Of a DNA stretch of 24,464 nucleotides, positions 8,485 through 15,906 are shown piece by piece. The notes beneath the pieces were generated by a model. It had not been told where the DNA came from. It worked only from the letters and a program-made list of their open reading frames with translations, and ran no database searches. The position numbers and the translations under genes are program-made. Source of the stretch: an uncultured Eubacterium sp. (GTDB taxonomy: Bacteria; Bacillota; Clostridia; Lachnospirales; Lachnospiraceae); contig NZ_CAKRAS010000047.1 of assembly GCF_934295145.1 (NCBI RefSeq), positions 1-24,464 on the forward strand, written 5' to 3'. The number at the start of each line of letters is the position of its first letter. Position 1 is the stretch's first letter.

Positions 8485-9369
8485 ATGACCACAAAATCGC
8501 TGGAATATTTTCTGGTAGTTGTAAAACATTTAAATATTTCAAAGGCAGCCAAAGAGCTTTTTATCAGTCAGCCGGCCTTGAGTAAACAGATCAGTCAGTT
8601 GGAAGCAGAACTTGGTGTCAGCCTGTTTGATCGTACAAAGCATTCTTTGAAATTGACACATGCGGGGGAAGTGCTGTTGTCCGAGACAAATGAACTGTTT
8701 AAAAAGCAGGATGAACTGCGGCAGCGGGTGCGGGCAGCAGGTAACGTATCGGAAGATGCTCTGCGCTTGTGTCATATGCCGGGAGCGTTGAATTATCATG
8801 TGGCTGATATTTTGGCACAGTTTCAGGAGAAGTATCCGAAAATCAGTCTGAATCTGATCGGAAGCCTTCCAAGTCAGATTTTTTCAAATTTGCTGAATGG
8901 AAAAATCGATGCAGGATTTATTCTGGCAACGACGACCACATGTCCGGAGCCTTTGAAAATGCAGACATTGCATGAAGCTCAGCTGTCGCTTGCTGTTCCG
9001 AAAGGGCATAAATATGAGGATTACTGCGAGATTTCATTTCATGATATATCGGATGAGACACTTTTGTATCTCAGTGAGCAGGAAGCACCGGTGCAGCATG
9101 CCCTACTGCCGTTTTTCCTGCATGGAAATCACAGGGATTATAATAACAGGATTGAGTATCTGTCAAATATGGAGACGGTAGTTTCTCTGGTGCGGGCGAA
9201 CCGGGGAGTGGCTTTTATCGCCCGGGATTATTGTGCAGCATCGCTGGAAAATATCACACTGATTCCAATCACGGATGCAATGCCGATTTCGTTAAATCTG
9301 GTGTATAACCCAAAACATATATCTGAGCAGTTAAAAAAATTGCAGAAAATGATGGGGGATTTATCATGA
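8485..9369 (+). CDS. LysR-family transcriptional regulator
   Basis: A 294-residue LysR-type regulator. The N-terminal winged helix-turn-helix (about 1-60) contains the family core SKAAKELFISQPALSKQISQLEAELG, followed by a linker helix and a two-lobed substrate-binding domain of normal length (about 90-290) that senses a small effector. AAGGAG upstream supports the start. A clear terminator follows. It is divergent from the small membrane protein and the PhlG-like hydrolase, the arrangement in which LysR proteins commonly control the opposite transcript. The effector might therefore be the hydrolase substrate or product; that is inference from position only. Confidence 0.93.
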   Translation: MTTKSLEYFLVVVKHLNISKAAKELFISQPALSKQISQLEAELGVSLFDRTKHSLKLTHAGEVLLSETNELFKKQDELRQRVRAAGNVSEDALRLCHMPGALNYHVADILAQFQEKYPKISLNLIGSLPSQIFSNLLNGKIDAGFILATTTTCPEPLKMQTLHEAQLSLAVPKGHKYEDYCEISFHDISDETLLYLSEQEAPVQHALLPFFLHGNHRDYNNRIEYLSNMETVVSLVRANRGVAFIARDYCAASLENITLIPITDAMPISLNLVYNPKHISEQLKKLQKMMGDLS

Positions 9370-9434
9370 CAGTGATTTATCTGAAGGAATAAATCATATA
9401 TCAAGGTAGCAAAATAAACAAAAATGATGTTATT

Positions 9435-9474
9435 TCAGGAGTTGAAAAAATCGGTTTTTCACTCCTGATTTTTT
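9435..9474 (+). terminator. Rho-independent terminator after the LysR gene
   Basis: TCAGGAGT at 9435-9442 and the following GAAAAA pair with TTTTTC and ACTCCTGA ending at 9468, with a short central loop. A run of six T follows the stem. Confidence 0.85.
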
Positions 9475-9560
9475 ATGTAGTCAGAAAACAAGGGAGATAT
9501 AGAGAATATAGAAGGTATTGTGCAATTTGTATAGGAGAATTTTTGAAATAAAAAAGTGTA

Positions 9561-9589
9561 TTGACGACAGGAAAAGAGCGTTATATACT
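9561..9589 (+). promoter_or_regulatory. Sigma-70/SigA-type promoter of the PBECR2-like gene
   Basis: TTGACG at 9561-9566 and TATACT at 9584-9589 are separated by exactly 17 bases. The expected start near 9596 leaves a leader of about 50 bases before the GTG start at 9648. Confidence 0.75.
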
Positions 9590-9647
9590 GGCTACACTTA
9601 TATGTATTGAAAATTGTAATGAGTAATTTTATCTGGAGTATTTTGGT

Positions 9648-10025
9648 GTGCAAATAGTAGGAAAAATTGATAAAAATATTTACAAATGTATCGTAGATGA
9701 GTTTGTAACAGATGAGGTTATTATCACAGATGAAAGAATACGACATATAAAAGATAGACATCCCAATGATTATGAAAGATTTTGTTTGTATATACCTCAA
9801 ATTATTGCAGATCCAGATTACATTATAGAAGCCAATAAACCTAATACAGCGATACTCATGAAAGAAATCATAGAAAATAATGAAAAGTTTAAATTGGTTT
9901 TGCGTATAAAGGTAAAAAATGATCCAGTAGAATATAAAAATTCAATTATGACGTTTGGGCATATTGGAGATAAAACATGGCGCAAATCGTTGAAAAATAA
10001 GAATATTCTTTACAGCCGCGAATAA
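9648..10025 (+). CDS. PBECR2-type nuclease-fold protein, stand-alone
   Basis: A 125-residue protein that resembles the PBECR2 domain, a predicted nuclease fold of the Barnase/EndoU/Colicin/RelE superclass. Recognisable parts are ITDERIRHIKDRHPND (about 26-41, with the conserved His and Arg), PQIIADPDYI, KPNTAILMKEI, LVLRIKV and the terminal W-RKSLKNKNILY. The superclass includes RNA-cleaving toxins and phage enzymes; activity of this subgroup is not established to my knowledge. GTG at 9648 is preceded by GGAG nine bases away. The gene stands alone, with its own strong promoter and a large inverted repeat downstream. No antitoxin-like ORF is next to it. The DNA is more AT-rich than the flanking metabolic genes, which would fit acquisition by transfer. 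Confidence 0.7.
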   Translation: MQIVGKIDKNIYKCIVDEFVTDEVIITDERIRHIKDRHPNDYERFCLYIPQIIADPDYIIEANKPNTAILMKEIIENNEKFKLVLRIKVKNDPVEYKNSIMTFGHIGDKTWRKSLKNKNILYSRE

Positions 10026-10046
10026 AACCGCTATTATGAACATAGA

Positions 10047-10158
10047 GATAAACAGAAAGACTTTGAGGTGAAAAGCGCGTCGTCATGCGCCACATGCTTC
10101 ATGTAATGGGCAAAAGAGATGTTGGGAGTGACGCTCCAACCAAAGTCTTTCTGTTATC
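10047..10158. repeat. Long inverted repeat downstream of the PBECR2-like gene
   Basis: The outer arms GATAAACAGAAAGACTTTG (from 10047) and CAAAGTCTTTCTGTTATC (ending 10158) are complementary apart from one bulged base. They enclose about 70 bases with smaller hairpins: GTTGGGA/GCTCCAAC at about 10131-10140, and ACATG...CATGT at about 10092-10103. It starts 22 bases after the stop codon. It may be a structured RNA, a large terminator or a small non-autonomous element. No poly-T follows directly, so a simple terminator is not a full explanation. Confidence 0.6.
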
Positions 10159-10168
10159 GATAAATGTA

Positions 10169-10192
10169 GCACGCAGGAATGCGTGTTATTTT
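10169..10192 (+). terminator. Weak terminator-like hairpin
   Basis: GCACGCA (10169-10175) pairs with TGCGTGT (10180-10186) across a GGAA tetraloop and is followed by the T-rich TATTTTATTTC. It could end the PBECR2 transcript. The stem is short, so support is moderate. Confidence 0.45.
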
Positions 10193-10204
10193 ATTTCTTA
10201 AAGT

Positions 10205-10256
10205 AGAATAATAAAATGCCTCTCCCGATAAGAATGAGAAAAAGCCGGGAGAGGCA
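10205..10256 (-). terminator. Second terminator-like hairpin below the permease gene
   Basis: TGCCTCTCCCG (10217-10227) and CGGGAGAGGCA (10246-10256) form a perfect 11-bp stem. On the minus strand the stem is followed by ATTTTATTATT, so it is oriented as a back-up terminator for the permease gene. Confidence 0.55.
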
Positions 10257-10264
10257 GCAGGAGT

Positions 10265-10331
10265 AAAAAGATGCCTTTTGTATAGATAGTATAAAACCTA
10301 TTTTATTGTGCAAAATGAAGGCATCCTTTTT
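10265..10331 (-). terminator. Terminator of the permease gene
   Basis: GATGCCTTTTG (10270-10280) pairs with CAAAA...AAGGCATC (10311-10325) and is flanked by A and T runs on both sides. It begins just after the permease stop codon and looks usable in both directions. Confidence 0.65.
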
Positions 10332-10334
10332 AAT

Positions 10335-11690
10335 TTATACATATCTAACAATGAGATATATCGTAGAAATTCCAATTACAATCAGTGTTGCCGGGATCGC
10401 ATAGGTACAATACTGCTTCCAGGAAATATGATGACCATTTTTGGATGCAACGGCGACACCAACCACGTTGGCAGATGCGCCGATCGGGGTAGCACTTCCA
10501 CCGATATCGGTACCCAGTGCCAGTGTCCATGCCAGAACGGATAAATCTGCTCCGGATGCCGCTGCAAGACTTTTGATAATCGGAATCATCGTAGCGGAAA
10601 ATGGGATATTGTCTATGATGGCGCTGGCCACTGCAGATACCCATATAATAATGATTACAATAAAGGTTACATTTCCACCGCTGATCATGTGGATAAAGTT
10701 TGCGATCAGTTCCAAAATTCCTGTCTCCTCCAGACCGCCGACGACGACGAATAATCCGATGAAGAAAATAAGAGTTGGATAATCAATACGACGTAAAATG
10801 TGTCTTGCTTTTTTTCCAGCGGTTGCGCAGGTTGCGATAGCGGCAATTATGCCAATGGTGGAAACTGTCAATCCAGTCTGTCCATGTGTCACAAGCAGTA
10901 CAACTGCACAGAGAAAAATAACGCAGCTTATGATAAAAGAACGTTTGCTGGTAATTGCACTGTCCGGGGATGGCATTTTTGCAATCTCCTCTTCTGAGAG
11001 ATTATTTGCGCTCAGCTTTTTGCGGAAACACAGATAGAAGAAAAAGATCATCAGTACCAGACTCAGGATGGCGATCACGCCGGTATTGAACAGAAAATCG
11101 GTAAATGTGTAGTGTAATGCGGTTCCGATAATGATATTTGGCGGATCACCACACATTGTGGAAGAACCTCCAAGGTTTGAACAGAATATTTCTGCAATAA
11201 TGACCGGTATCGGATCAAATTTCAACAGTTTGCCTTGCGTGATGGTGATTGCGGCCAGAAACAGAATAACGGTGATGCTGTCGATAAACATAGACAGTAC
11301 GAATGCCAGTATCATAAACATCACAAAAATTTTTGTGGTATTATATCTGACTGCTTTCGCAATGGTCAGGCAAAGCCAGGAGAAAAATCCGGAAATTGCC
11401 ATTCCTTCGACCATGATCATCATGCCAAAGATGAAAATAATTGTCTGCCAGTTGATTCCTTTTGTACTTTCTGTGGCTTCGGCGCCTGCCCGCCAGAAAT
11501 CAACGGATGCAAATGATTGAAAGTTCAGTGTCTCGAATAACGCAGTGGAACTGTGCATACAGACACCAAACACGAGAATAAGCGTTGCAACACTGCAGAG
11601 TGTTGTCGCAATGTGCCGTGGAATTTTTTCCGTGATAATGAATGCAAACATAACCAGGAAAATAATGACGGCCGTGATTTGTGCTGCCAT
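10335..11690 (-). CDS. ArsB/NhaD/SLC13-type ion or carboxylate permease
   Basis: A 451-residue integral membrane protein with about ten to twelve hydrophobic segments, of the ion-transporter superfamily that holds NhaD Na+/H+ antiporters, ArsB and SLC13 anion carriers. Two repeat-type re-entrant motifs are visible: GGSSTMCGDPPNIIIGTALH near residue 180 and DIGGSATPIGASANVVG near 415. The GDPPN signature leans towards NhaD/ArsB-like members, so sodium or organic anion transport are both possible. The start at 11690 has AAGGAGG eight bases upstream; an ATG at 11726 would read through it. A sigma-54 promoter (11784-11798) points into this gene, and the divergent neighbour encodes a sigma-54 activator, so activator-dependent expression is likely. 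The substrate is unknown. Confidence 0.85.
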   Translation of the reverse strand: MAAQITAVIIFLVMFAFIITEKIPRHIATTLCSVATLILVFGVCMHSSTALFETLNFQSFASVDFWRAGAEATESTKGINWQTIIFIFGMMIMVEGMAISGFFSWLCLTIAKAVRYNTTKIFVMFMILAFVLSMFIDSITVILFLAAITITQGKLLKFDPIPVIIAEIFCSNLGGSSTMCGDPPNIIIGTALHYTFTDFLFNTGVIAILSLVLMIFFFYLCFRKKLSANNLSEEEIAKMPSPDSAITSKRSFIISCVIFLCAVVLLVTHGQTGLTVSTIGIIAAIATCATAGKKARHILRRIDYPTLIFFIGLFVVVGGLEETGILELIANFIHMISGGNVTFIVIIIIWVSAVASAIIDNIPFSATMIPIIKSLAAASGADLSVLAWTLALGTDIGGSATPIGASANVVGVAVASKNGHHISWKQYCTYAIPATLIVIGISTIYLIVRYV

Positions 11691-11783
11691 AAAAAAAACC
11701 TCCTTCAATATAAAAAGCCCCTGCATTTATTATGTAGCAAAACGGCACTTTCGTCAAATAAATCTCAACGATAAAATTAATAT

Positions 11784-11798
11784 GCAAAACATGTGCCA
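11784..11798 (-). promoter_or_regulatory. Sigma-54 (-24/-12) promoter of the permease gene
   Basis: The minus strand reads TGGCAC-ATGTT-TTGC followed by A, with exactly ten bases between the GG and GC dinucleotides, matching the RpoN consensus TGGCAC-N5-TTGCA. Transcription would begin near 11772, leaving a leader of about 80 bases before the start codon at 11690. The activator gene is divergent, about 315 bases away. Confidence 0.82.
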
Positions 11799-12112
11799 AT
11801 TTTATGCGTTTTTTATTGATTTTTGAAAAAACAAGTGCAAATACAGTAAATGTAAGAACAGCTACGGCACATGATTGCTGAAACAGCAGATGTTTTTTTG
11901 GTGTATATTCGAGTACGCATCGTTGTATTTTGGCAAAGTGTCAAAAAATATTTACTTTTATTTACATAAATGTTATTTTGAAAGAAATACATCTGGAATA
12001 AGAGAAAAGGTGTTTTCAAAACCCGGCAAGATGATAGATCAGAAAAATGTTTCAGTATTTATAGAAATATTGAGACATGTGCAAATAAGTAGAGTATGGA
12101 TGGAGGATGTAT

Positions 12113-13987
12113 ATGGAAAAAATAGCCTATATTGTACCAAATAAAAAATGGATTCCGGTGATTGAGGAAATGATTTCCGGCATGAGAGGCAGTTACCAGG
12201 TAGATGTGCAGACGATCGATGTCATGCATATTCAGTCAGAGTACCGGCGATTGAGCCGGGAAGGTTATGGTGTCATTATTGCCCGTGGTGGCACGTATCT
12301 GGAACTTTCCAGTCGTTCCGGCGCTGCCCGGGTTATGGAAGTCCGTGTGCGAACCTCAGATGTTCTGGGAGCTATCAAGAAATGTCAGGAGTATTACAGT
12401 GGAAAAATTTATCTTGGTCTGCATGAGAAAGTTGCCATTGATTTTGAAAAAACATTGTCATTATATAACTTTTCTGTCAGTGTGTTCCGTTATGTGACAC
12501 CGGTTGACCTGAAAGAACGTGTAGAAGAAATTCCGGAAAGCAATGTACTGGTGCTCACCAGTGGAATTGTGGCAGATACAACGGATCGTGATGATCTGAT
12601 GTTTGAGCAGCTCGGTGTCGGGGATGAGGCGGTGCGTGAGGTTGTGGAACGTGCACAGGATTATTTGAGACAGCAGCAGGCAGATGCGCAGCAAATTAAC
12701 TTATTAGAAAGCATTTTGTTAAATGTTGAAGAAGGAATCATTGTTTTTGATCGCAATATGAAAATTCAGGAGTTGAATCGTCGGGCACAGGAGCTTCTTG
12801 GCATTACCGTTGATGATGCTCTCGGTAAAAAAATTTCACTGTTTATTACTGACTGTTCAACAGAAATGTTACATAAGCTGAAAGAAAATAGGCAGATCAC
12901 GTTTTTATATCAGAAAAACCGGAAAACTCTGAACGTTATTGTATCGCAGTTCCGTTATTATCAGGACGAAGATCGTTTCATTCTGACCCTTCAGGATGTA
13001 ACAAAGATTCAGGAGGAGGAGCGTGCTATCCGTCGAAAACTGGCACAGAAAGGTCTGGTGGCAAACTATACGTTTGCAGATATTCTGACAGTGGAAAAAT
13101 CTATGAAACGTATGTTAGAAAAGGCAAAAACAGTTTCCGGGTATGAGGGAAACGTACTGATCTATGGTGCAAACGGAACCGGAAAAGAGCTTCTGGCGCA
13201 GAGTATCCACAATGCGAGTCCGAGGGCAAACGGACCATTTGTGGCAGTAAACTGCGCAGCGCTGGCGGAATCCTTGCTGGAAAGTGAATTGTTTGGTTAT
13301 GTGGGCGGTGCTTTTACCGGTGCGAAAAAAGAAGGAAAAGCGGGACTTTTTGAGCTGGCACATGAGGGCACAATCTTTTTGGATGAGATTAACAGCATGC
13401 CGCTGGGACTGCAGGCAAAGATTCTGCGTGTGATCCAGCAACAGGAAGTGATGCGTGTGGGTTCGGATTATGTGGTACCAATCAATGTGCGTGTCATTGC
13501 GGCAGCCAATGAGCCGATGCGGGAGTGCATTAATCGAGGTGAATTTCGTCAGGATCTGTATTTCAGGATCAGTACCTTTGAACTGGAGCTGCCACCAATG
13601 AATGAGCGACCGAAAGATGTGTTGCACTTGTTCCGGCATTATCTGGCTGAATTTGAGGAGATTCCGGAAGCAGAGGTTTCGATTCCGGAGGAGTTTGTAC
13701 AGATGCTGCAGGAGCATAACTGGTGGGGAAATGTCCGGGAAATTCGGAGTACGGCGCTGCGGTATCATGCGTTTCACGGGGATAATTCCGGCGGAGAGAT
13801 TCTGAAAAATGAGGATGTGGAAGAGTCCCTGGTGGATGATGATTTCAAGATTAATTTGTCAGAGCTTAACAAGACTGTGGAGCAATTGGTGATTGAGTCC
13901 ATGTTGAATAAGAAAATGAAAAAGACAGATATTGCAAATGCGCTGGGGATCAGCCGGCAGGCGTTATACAAAAAGTTGAACTCCTGA
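12113..13987 (+). CDS. Sigma-54-dependent activator, PrpR_N-PAS-AAA+-Fis
   Basis: A 624-residue enhancer-binding protein that activates RNA polymerase carrying sigma-54. Domains in order: a PrpR_N-like sensory domain (about 1-180), a short helical linker, a PAS domain (about 196-300), a AAA+ ATPase (about 320-555) and a Fis-type helix-turn-helix (about 600-622, KTDIANALGISRQALYKKL). Walker A is GANGTGKE (352-359), the sigma-54 contact loop GAFTGA is intact (399-404) and Walker B is TIFLDE. The start at 12113 is six bases after GGAGG; the ATG at 12107 directly abuts that site and is unlikely. PrpR_N regulators usually sense a small metabolite of the pathway they control. Two sigma-54 promoters lie in this window, one in front of the divergent permease and one in front of the CoA-transferase operon; these are its probable targets. 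Confidence 0.93.
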   Translation: MEKIAYIVPNKKWIPVIEEMISGMRGSYQVDVQTIDVMHIQSEYRRLSREGYGVIIARGGTYLELSSRSGAARVMEVRVRTSDVLGAIKKCQEYYSGKIYLGLHEKVAIDFEKTLSLYNFSVSVFRYVTPVDLKERVEEIPESNVLVLTSGIVADTTDRDDLMFEQLGVGDEAVREVVERAQDYLRQQQADAQQINLLESILLNVEEGIIVFDRNMKIQELNRRAQELLGITVDDALGKKISLFITDCSTEMLHKLKENRQITFLYQKNRKTLNVIVSQFRYYQDEDRFILTLQDVTKIQEEERAIRRKLAQKGLVANYTFADILTVEKSMKRMLEKAKTVSGYEGNVLIYGANGTGKELLAQSIHNASPRANGPFVAVNCAALAESLLESELFGYVGGAFTGAKKEGKAGLFELAHEGTIFLDEINSMPLGLQAKILRVIQQQEVMRVGSDYVVPINVRVIAAANEPMRECINRGEFRQDLYFRISTFELELPPMNERPKDVLHLFRHYLAEFEEIPEAEVSIPEEFVQMLQEHNWWGNVREIRSTALRYHAFHGDNSGGEILKNEDVEESLVDDDFKINLSELNKTVEQLVIESMLNKKMKKTDIANALGISRQALYKKLNS

Positions 13988-13996
13988 AGTTAAAAA

Positions 13997-14193
13997 GGGA
14001 CAATCTGGAATAAAAATCCAATGCTGACACGAACAATTTTCTATCTGCGCTGCGCCGCTTATTTCTGCCTCCTTCCGTGAACTCGCACGCAAAATCAGCG
14101 TGCGAGTTCACGGAAGGAGGCAGGCTATGCTCGCTTCGATGACGAAAATTGCCCTATCGTCAAGCCTTGGATTTTTATTTCCAGATTTGTCCT
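13997..14193. repeat. Large palindromic repeat element, copy 1
   Basis: An almost complete 197-bp palindrome. The outer arms (from GGGACAATCTGG at 13997 and to CCAGATTTGTCC at 14192) are complementary with small bulges. The middle arms CAATTTTC (14034-14041) and GAAAATTG (14144-14151) are exact. The inner stem of 25 bp (14066-14090 with 14098-14122) is perfect around the 7-base loop AAAATCA. It sits between the sigma-54 activator and the convergent leuA remnant. Its core is shared with a second copy at 17315-17537 in opposite orientation: positions 14033-14064 match 28 of 32 bases. The rest of the 13988-14298 gap holds nothing else that I can support. Confidence 0.8.
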
Positions 14194-14298
14194 ATTTACA
14201 AACTTGATAATTCTTCTGCGCGTCTCTGCAAATCTACACTCAGCTTATGCTGACCAGAGTCATGCACCAAGTCTTATGTATGTTTGACTTGAGTAGGT

Positions 14299-15186
14299 CT
14301 AATTATTTGACTCCCGATATTGGATTGGAGTCATGTGGTACCTTTTCTTAAAGGTGCGGCTGAAGTGTTCGACGTTTGGATAGCCGATGGAGGCTGCGAT
14401 GTTTTCTGCTGTTATGTTTCCGTTTTTTAACAAAGTGCATGCTTTTTTCATGCGGATGTTTGTGACGTGTTCGCCGAAGGTTACACCGGATTTTTCGCGG
14501 ATGTATTTGCTGATGTACGGCTCTGTCAGGTGAAATTCCTGAGACATATCTGCCAATGTCACGTTCTGGTAATGGTTCTGAATGTAGTTCAGCATTTTGG
14601 TCAGGCGGACGTCTTCGCAGGCGTTGCCTTTTTGTACGGAGAGCATTTTGTTGACGCTGACGCACAGTGCCTGAATGGAGGCTTTGATGATGTCTTCGTC
14701 GATGCCCGCGCCCCAGTAAGTCGTGTTGTCTTTTTTGATGCAGACATAGGCAATCGCTTTGGATGATGTTGTCTGGGTTAAAGCATGTTCTTCGTAGTTC
14801 ATCAAGGTGTAGTCGATGTTGAAGAACTGTTTTACCACATTGCTGACAGCGTCCAGACGACCGTTCCCGTTTGCATCGATAACGGTCTCTTTTTCACCGT
14901 TCAAAATAGTAACTTCTGCTATGATGCCATCGGTTAATTGTTTGAAATGGCTTTCGGTAATGCGAAAATAGTTCATGGAGTGAAGGTACTGCTCCTCAAA
15001 GATTTCGTATACGCTCTGCGGGGACAGCTCCTGGTGCATTTCGTCGGATACCTGCTTGATGGCATAGCCTACATCTTCCCGCATGGCTTCCGGCAGAACA
15101 ACACCGAAGTTCTGTTTTAAGATATAGCTGATGCCGCCTTTACCGGACTGACTGTTGATGCGGATAACATCGCCGTCATAGGTGCG
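14299..15186 (-). pseudogene. leuA: leuA remnant, 3' part: LeuA regulatory domain fused to AraC-type HTH
   Basis: The frame opens at a deletion junction near 15186 and reads TYDGDVIRINSQSGKGGISYILKQ, the linker region of 2-isopropylmalate synthase, then the leucine-binding regulatory domain. Numbered from the first ATG in this frame (15084, 261 codons), that domain runs to about residue 150 (EAVSN-like DAVSNVVKQFF, SSKAIAYV, YWGAGIDEDIIKASIQAL). It passes in frame into a complete AraC/XylS DNA-binding domain (about 157-259) with both helix-turn-helix units, ending FSRTFKKRYHMTPIQYR. The upstream LeuA part is in another frame, so no intact synthase can be made. ATG 15084 lacks a good ribosome site. 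Either this is decay of a LeuA-AraC fusion, or a leucine-sensing regulator is made by re-initiation. Confidence 0.82.
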
Positions 15187-15542
15187 CCCTCAATAGCTTC
15201 AAATGTTTTCTTAATAATGTGTTCTCTTGCCTGAGTCAGCACCTGAATGGTGACATCATCCGGAATCATGTCCTGTTCAATTAAGGTTCTGAGAAAATCG
15301 TATTCTGTCTCTGAAGCTGCCGGAAATCCGACTTCAATCTGTTTGAATCCGATCTTTACAAGCATCTGGAAAAACTGAATTTTTTCTTCCAGACTCATTG
15401 GTTCTACTAACGCCTGGTTTCCATCTCTCAAATCTACGGAGCACCAGATGGGTGCTTTGGTCATATATTCTTTTTTCACCCAGTCATAGGTACATTCTGG
15501 TGGCATAAAATAAGCTCTTTCATAATTTTCATAGTGTTTCAT
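15117..15542 (-). pseudogene. leuA: leuA remnant, 5' part: start of 2-isopropylmalate synthase
   Basis: The N-terminal piece of 2-isopropylmalate synthase, the first committed enzyme of leucine synthesis (2-oxoisovalerate plus acetyl-CoA). From ATG 15542, with AGGAGG upstream, it reads YERAYFMPPECTYDWVKKEY, the catalytic SVDLRDGNQAL and GFKQIEVGFPAASETEYDF, which is normal for the TIM barrel. Homology stops after about residue 121 (FEAIEGAP) and a 20-residue out-of-frame tail ends at 15117. Compared with the family's length of about 550 residues, roughly 250-300 codons are missing, including the HxH metal site. The junction carries GCACC, which the intact gene would be expected to have at both break points (EGAP and RTYDG), so a short-repeat deletion is likely. 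A T-box leader precedes the gene. Confidence 0.85.
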
Positions 15543-15604
15543 AGTAATCCTCCTTCTGGTCAATTTTGGCAGTAGGAGAAGAGTTATATACAACCGGGAT
15601 TGTA

Positions 15605-15868
15605 TAAAAAAGGCTCTCATCCCTACAACCATAATAGTTGTAGAGACGAAAGCCATTGCTCCGCGGTACCACTCTACTTCGTATCAAATACGCACTCATC
15701 AGCACTGTCATGCTGTCCTCCTGTAACGGTGAGATTCCGTCAAACCCTACTATTGTATTCAGGTTTGCTGCTCAAAGGCGAGTTCACTGTATTTCTTTTA
15801 TTGCCTCACACCAACCGGCAACTCTCTGAAAAAAGCAGGACAGTTACTATTCCTTGTCTTCGCATTTC
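15605..15868 (-). promoter_or_regulatory. T-box riboswitch leader, probably leucine-specific
   Basis: Read on the minus strand, the leader has a long stem I region, then the T-box core AGAGTGGTACCGCGGAGC (15658-15675). An intrinsic terminator follows: GGCTTTCGTCTCTACAAC pairs with GTTGTAGGGATGAGAGCC across 15612-15654, and T follows. Uncharged tRNA would stabilise the antiterminator and allow leuA transcription. A CTC triplet at 15780-15782 near the 3' side of stem I is a plausible leucine specifier and agrees with the downstream gene; its exact identity needs folding. The riboswitch looks intact although leuA is broken. Confidence 0.88.
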
Positions 15869-15877
15869 ATGTTTTTG

Positions 15878-15883
15878 AGTATA
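15878..15883 (-). promoter_or_regulatory. Probable -10 element of the leuA leader promoter
   Basis: TATACT on the minus strand, just upstream of the T-box leader. At 17 bases upstream there is only a poor -35 match (TTCTGC), which suggests an activator-dependent promoter. Confidence 0.45.
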
Positions 15884-15906
15884 ACATAATGTTTATAGTA
15901 GCAGAA

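Noticed and set aside
10047..10158. Membership of the inverted repeat after the PBECR2 gene in the same palindrome family
   Set aside because: Both arms and the interior differ from the shared core; only a general resemblance in size and hairpin form remains.
10441..11520. Several plus-strand frames of 60-130 codons opposite the permease gene
   Set aside because: They are antisense shadows of a clear membrane protein gene and lack initiation signals.
11865..11879. CGGCAC-N4-TTGCT on the plus strand, upstream of the sigma-54 activator gene, resembling a sigma-54 promoter
   Set aside because: Only nine bases separate GG and GC; the spacing must be ten, and the first base of the -24 element is also wrong.
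11875..12144. Open frame of 89 codons overlapping the start of the sigma-54 activator gene
   Set aside because: No ribosome site and no recognisable protein character; it overlaps the well-supported activator start and the likely regulatory region.
15084..15190. Programmed frameshift joining the two leuA parts
   Set aside because: No slippery heptamer is found in the right frame before the stop at 15117, and about 250-300 codons of the enzyme are missing anyway, so a deletion explains the data better.
15543..15656. N-terminal extension of the leuA frame into the T-box leader
   Set aside because: The extension reads through the T-box terminator; the AGGAGG before ATG 15542 and LeuA homology fix the start there.
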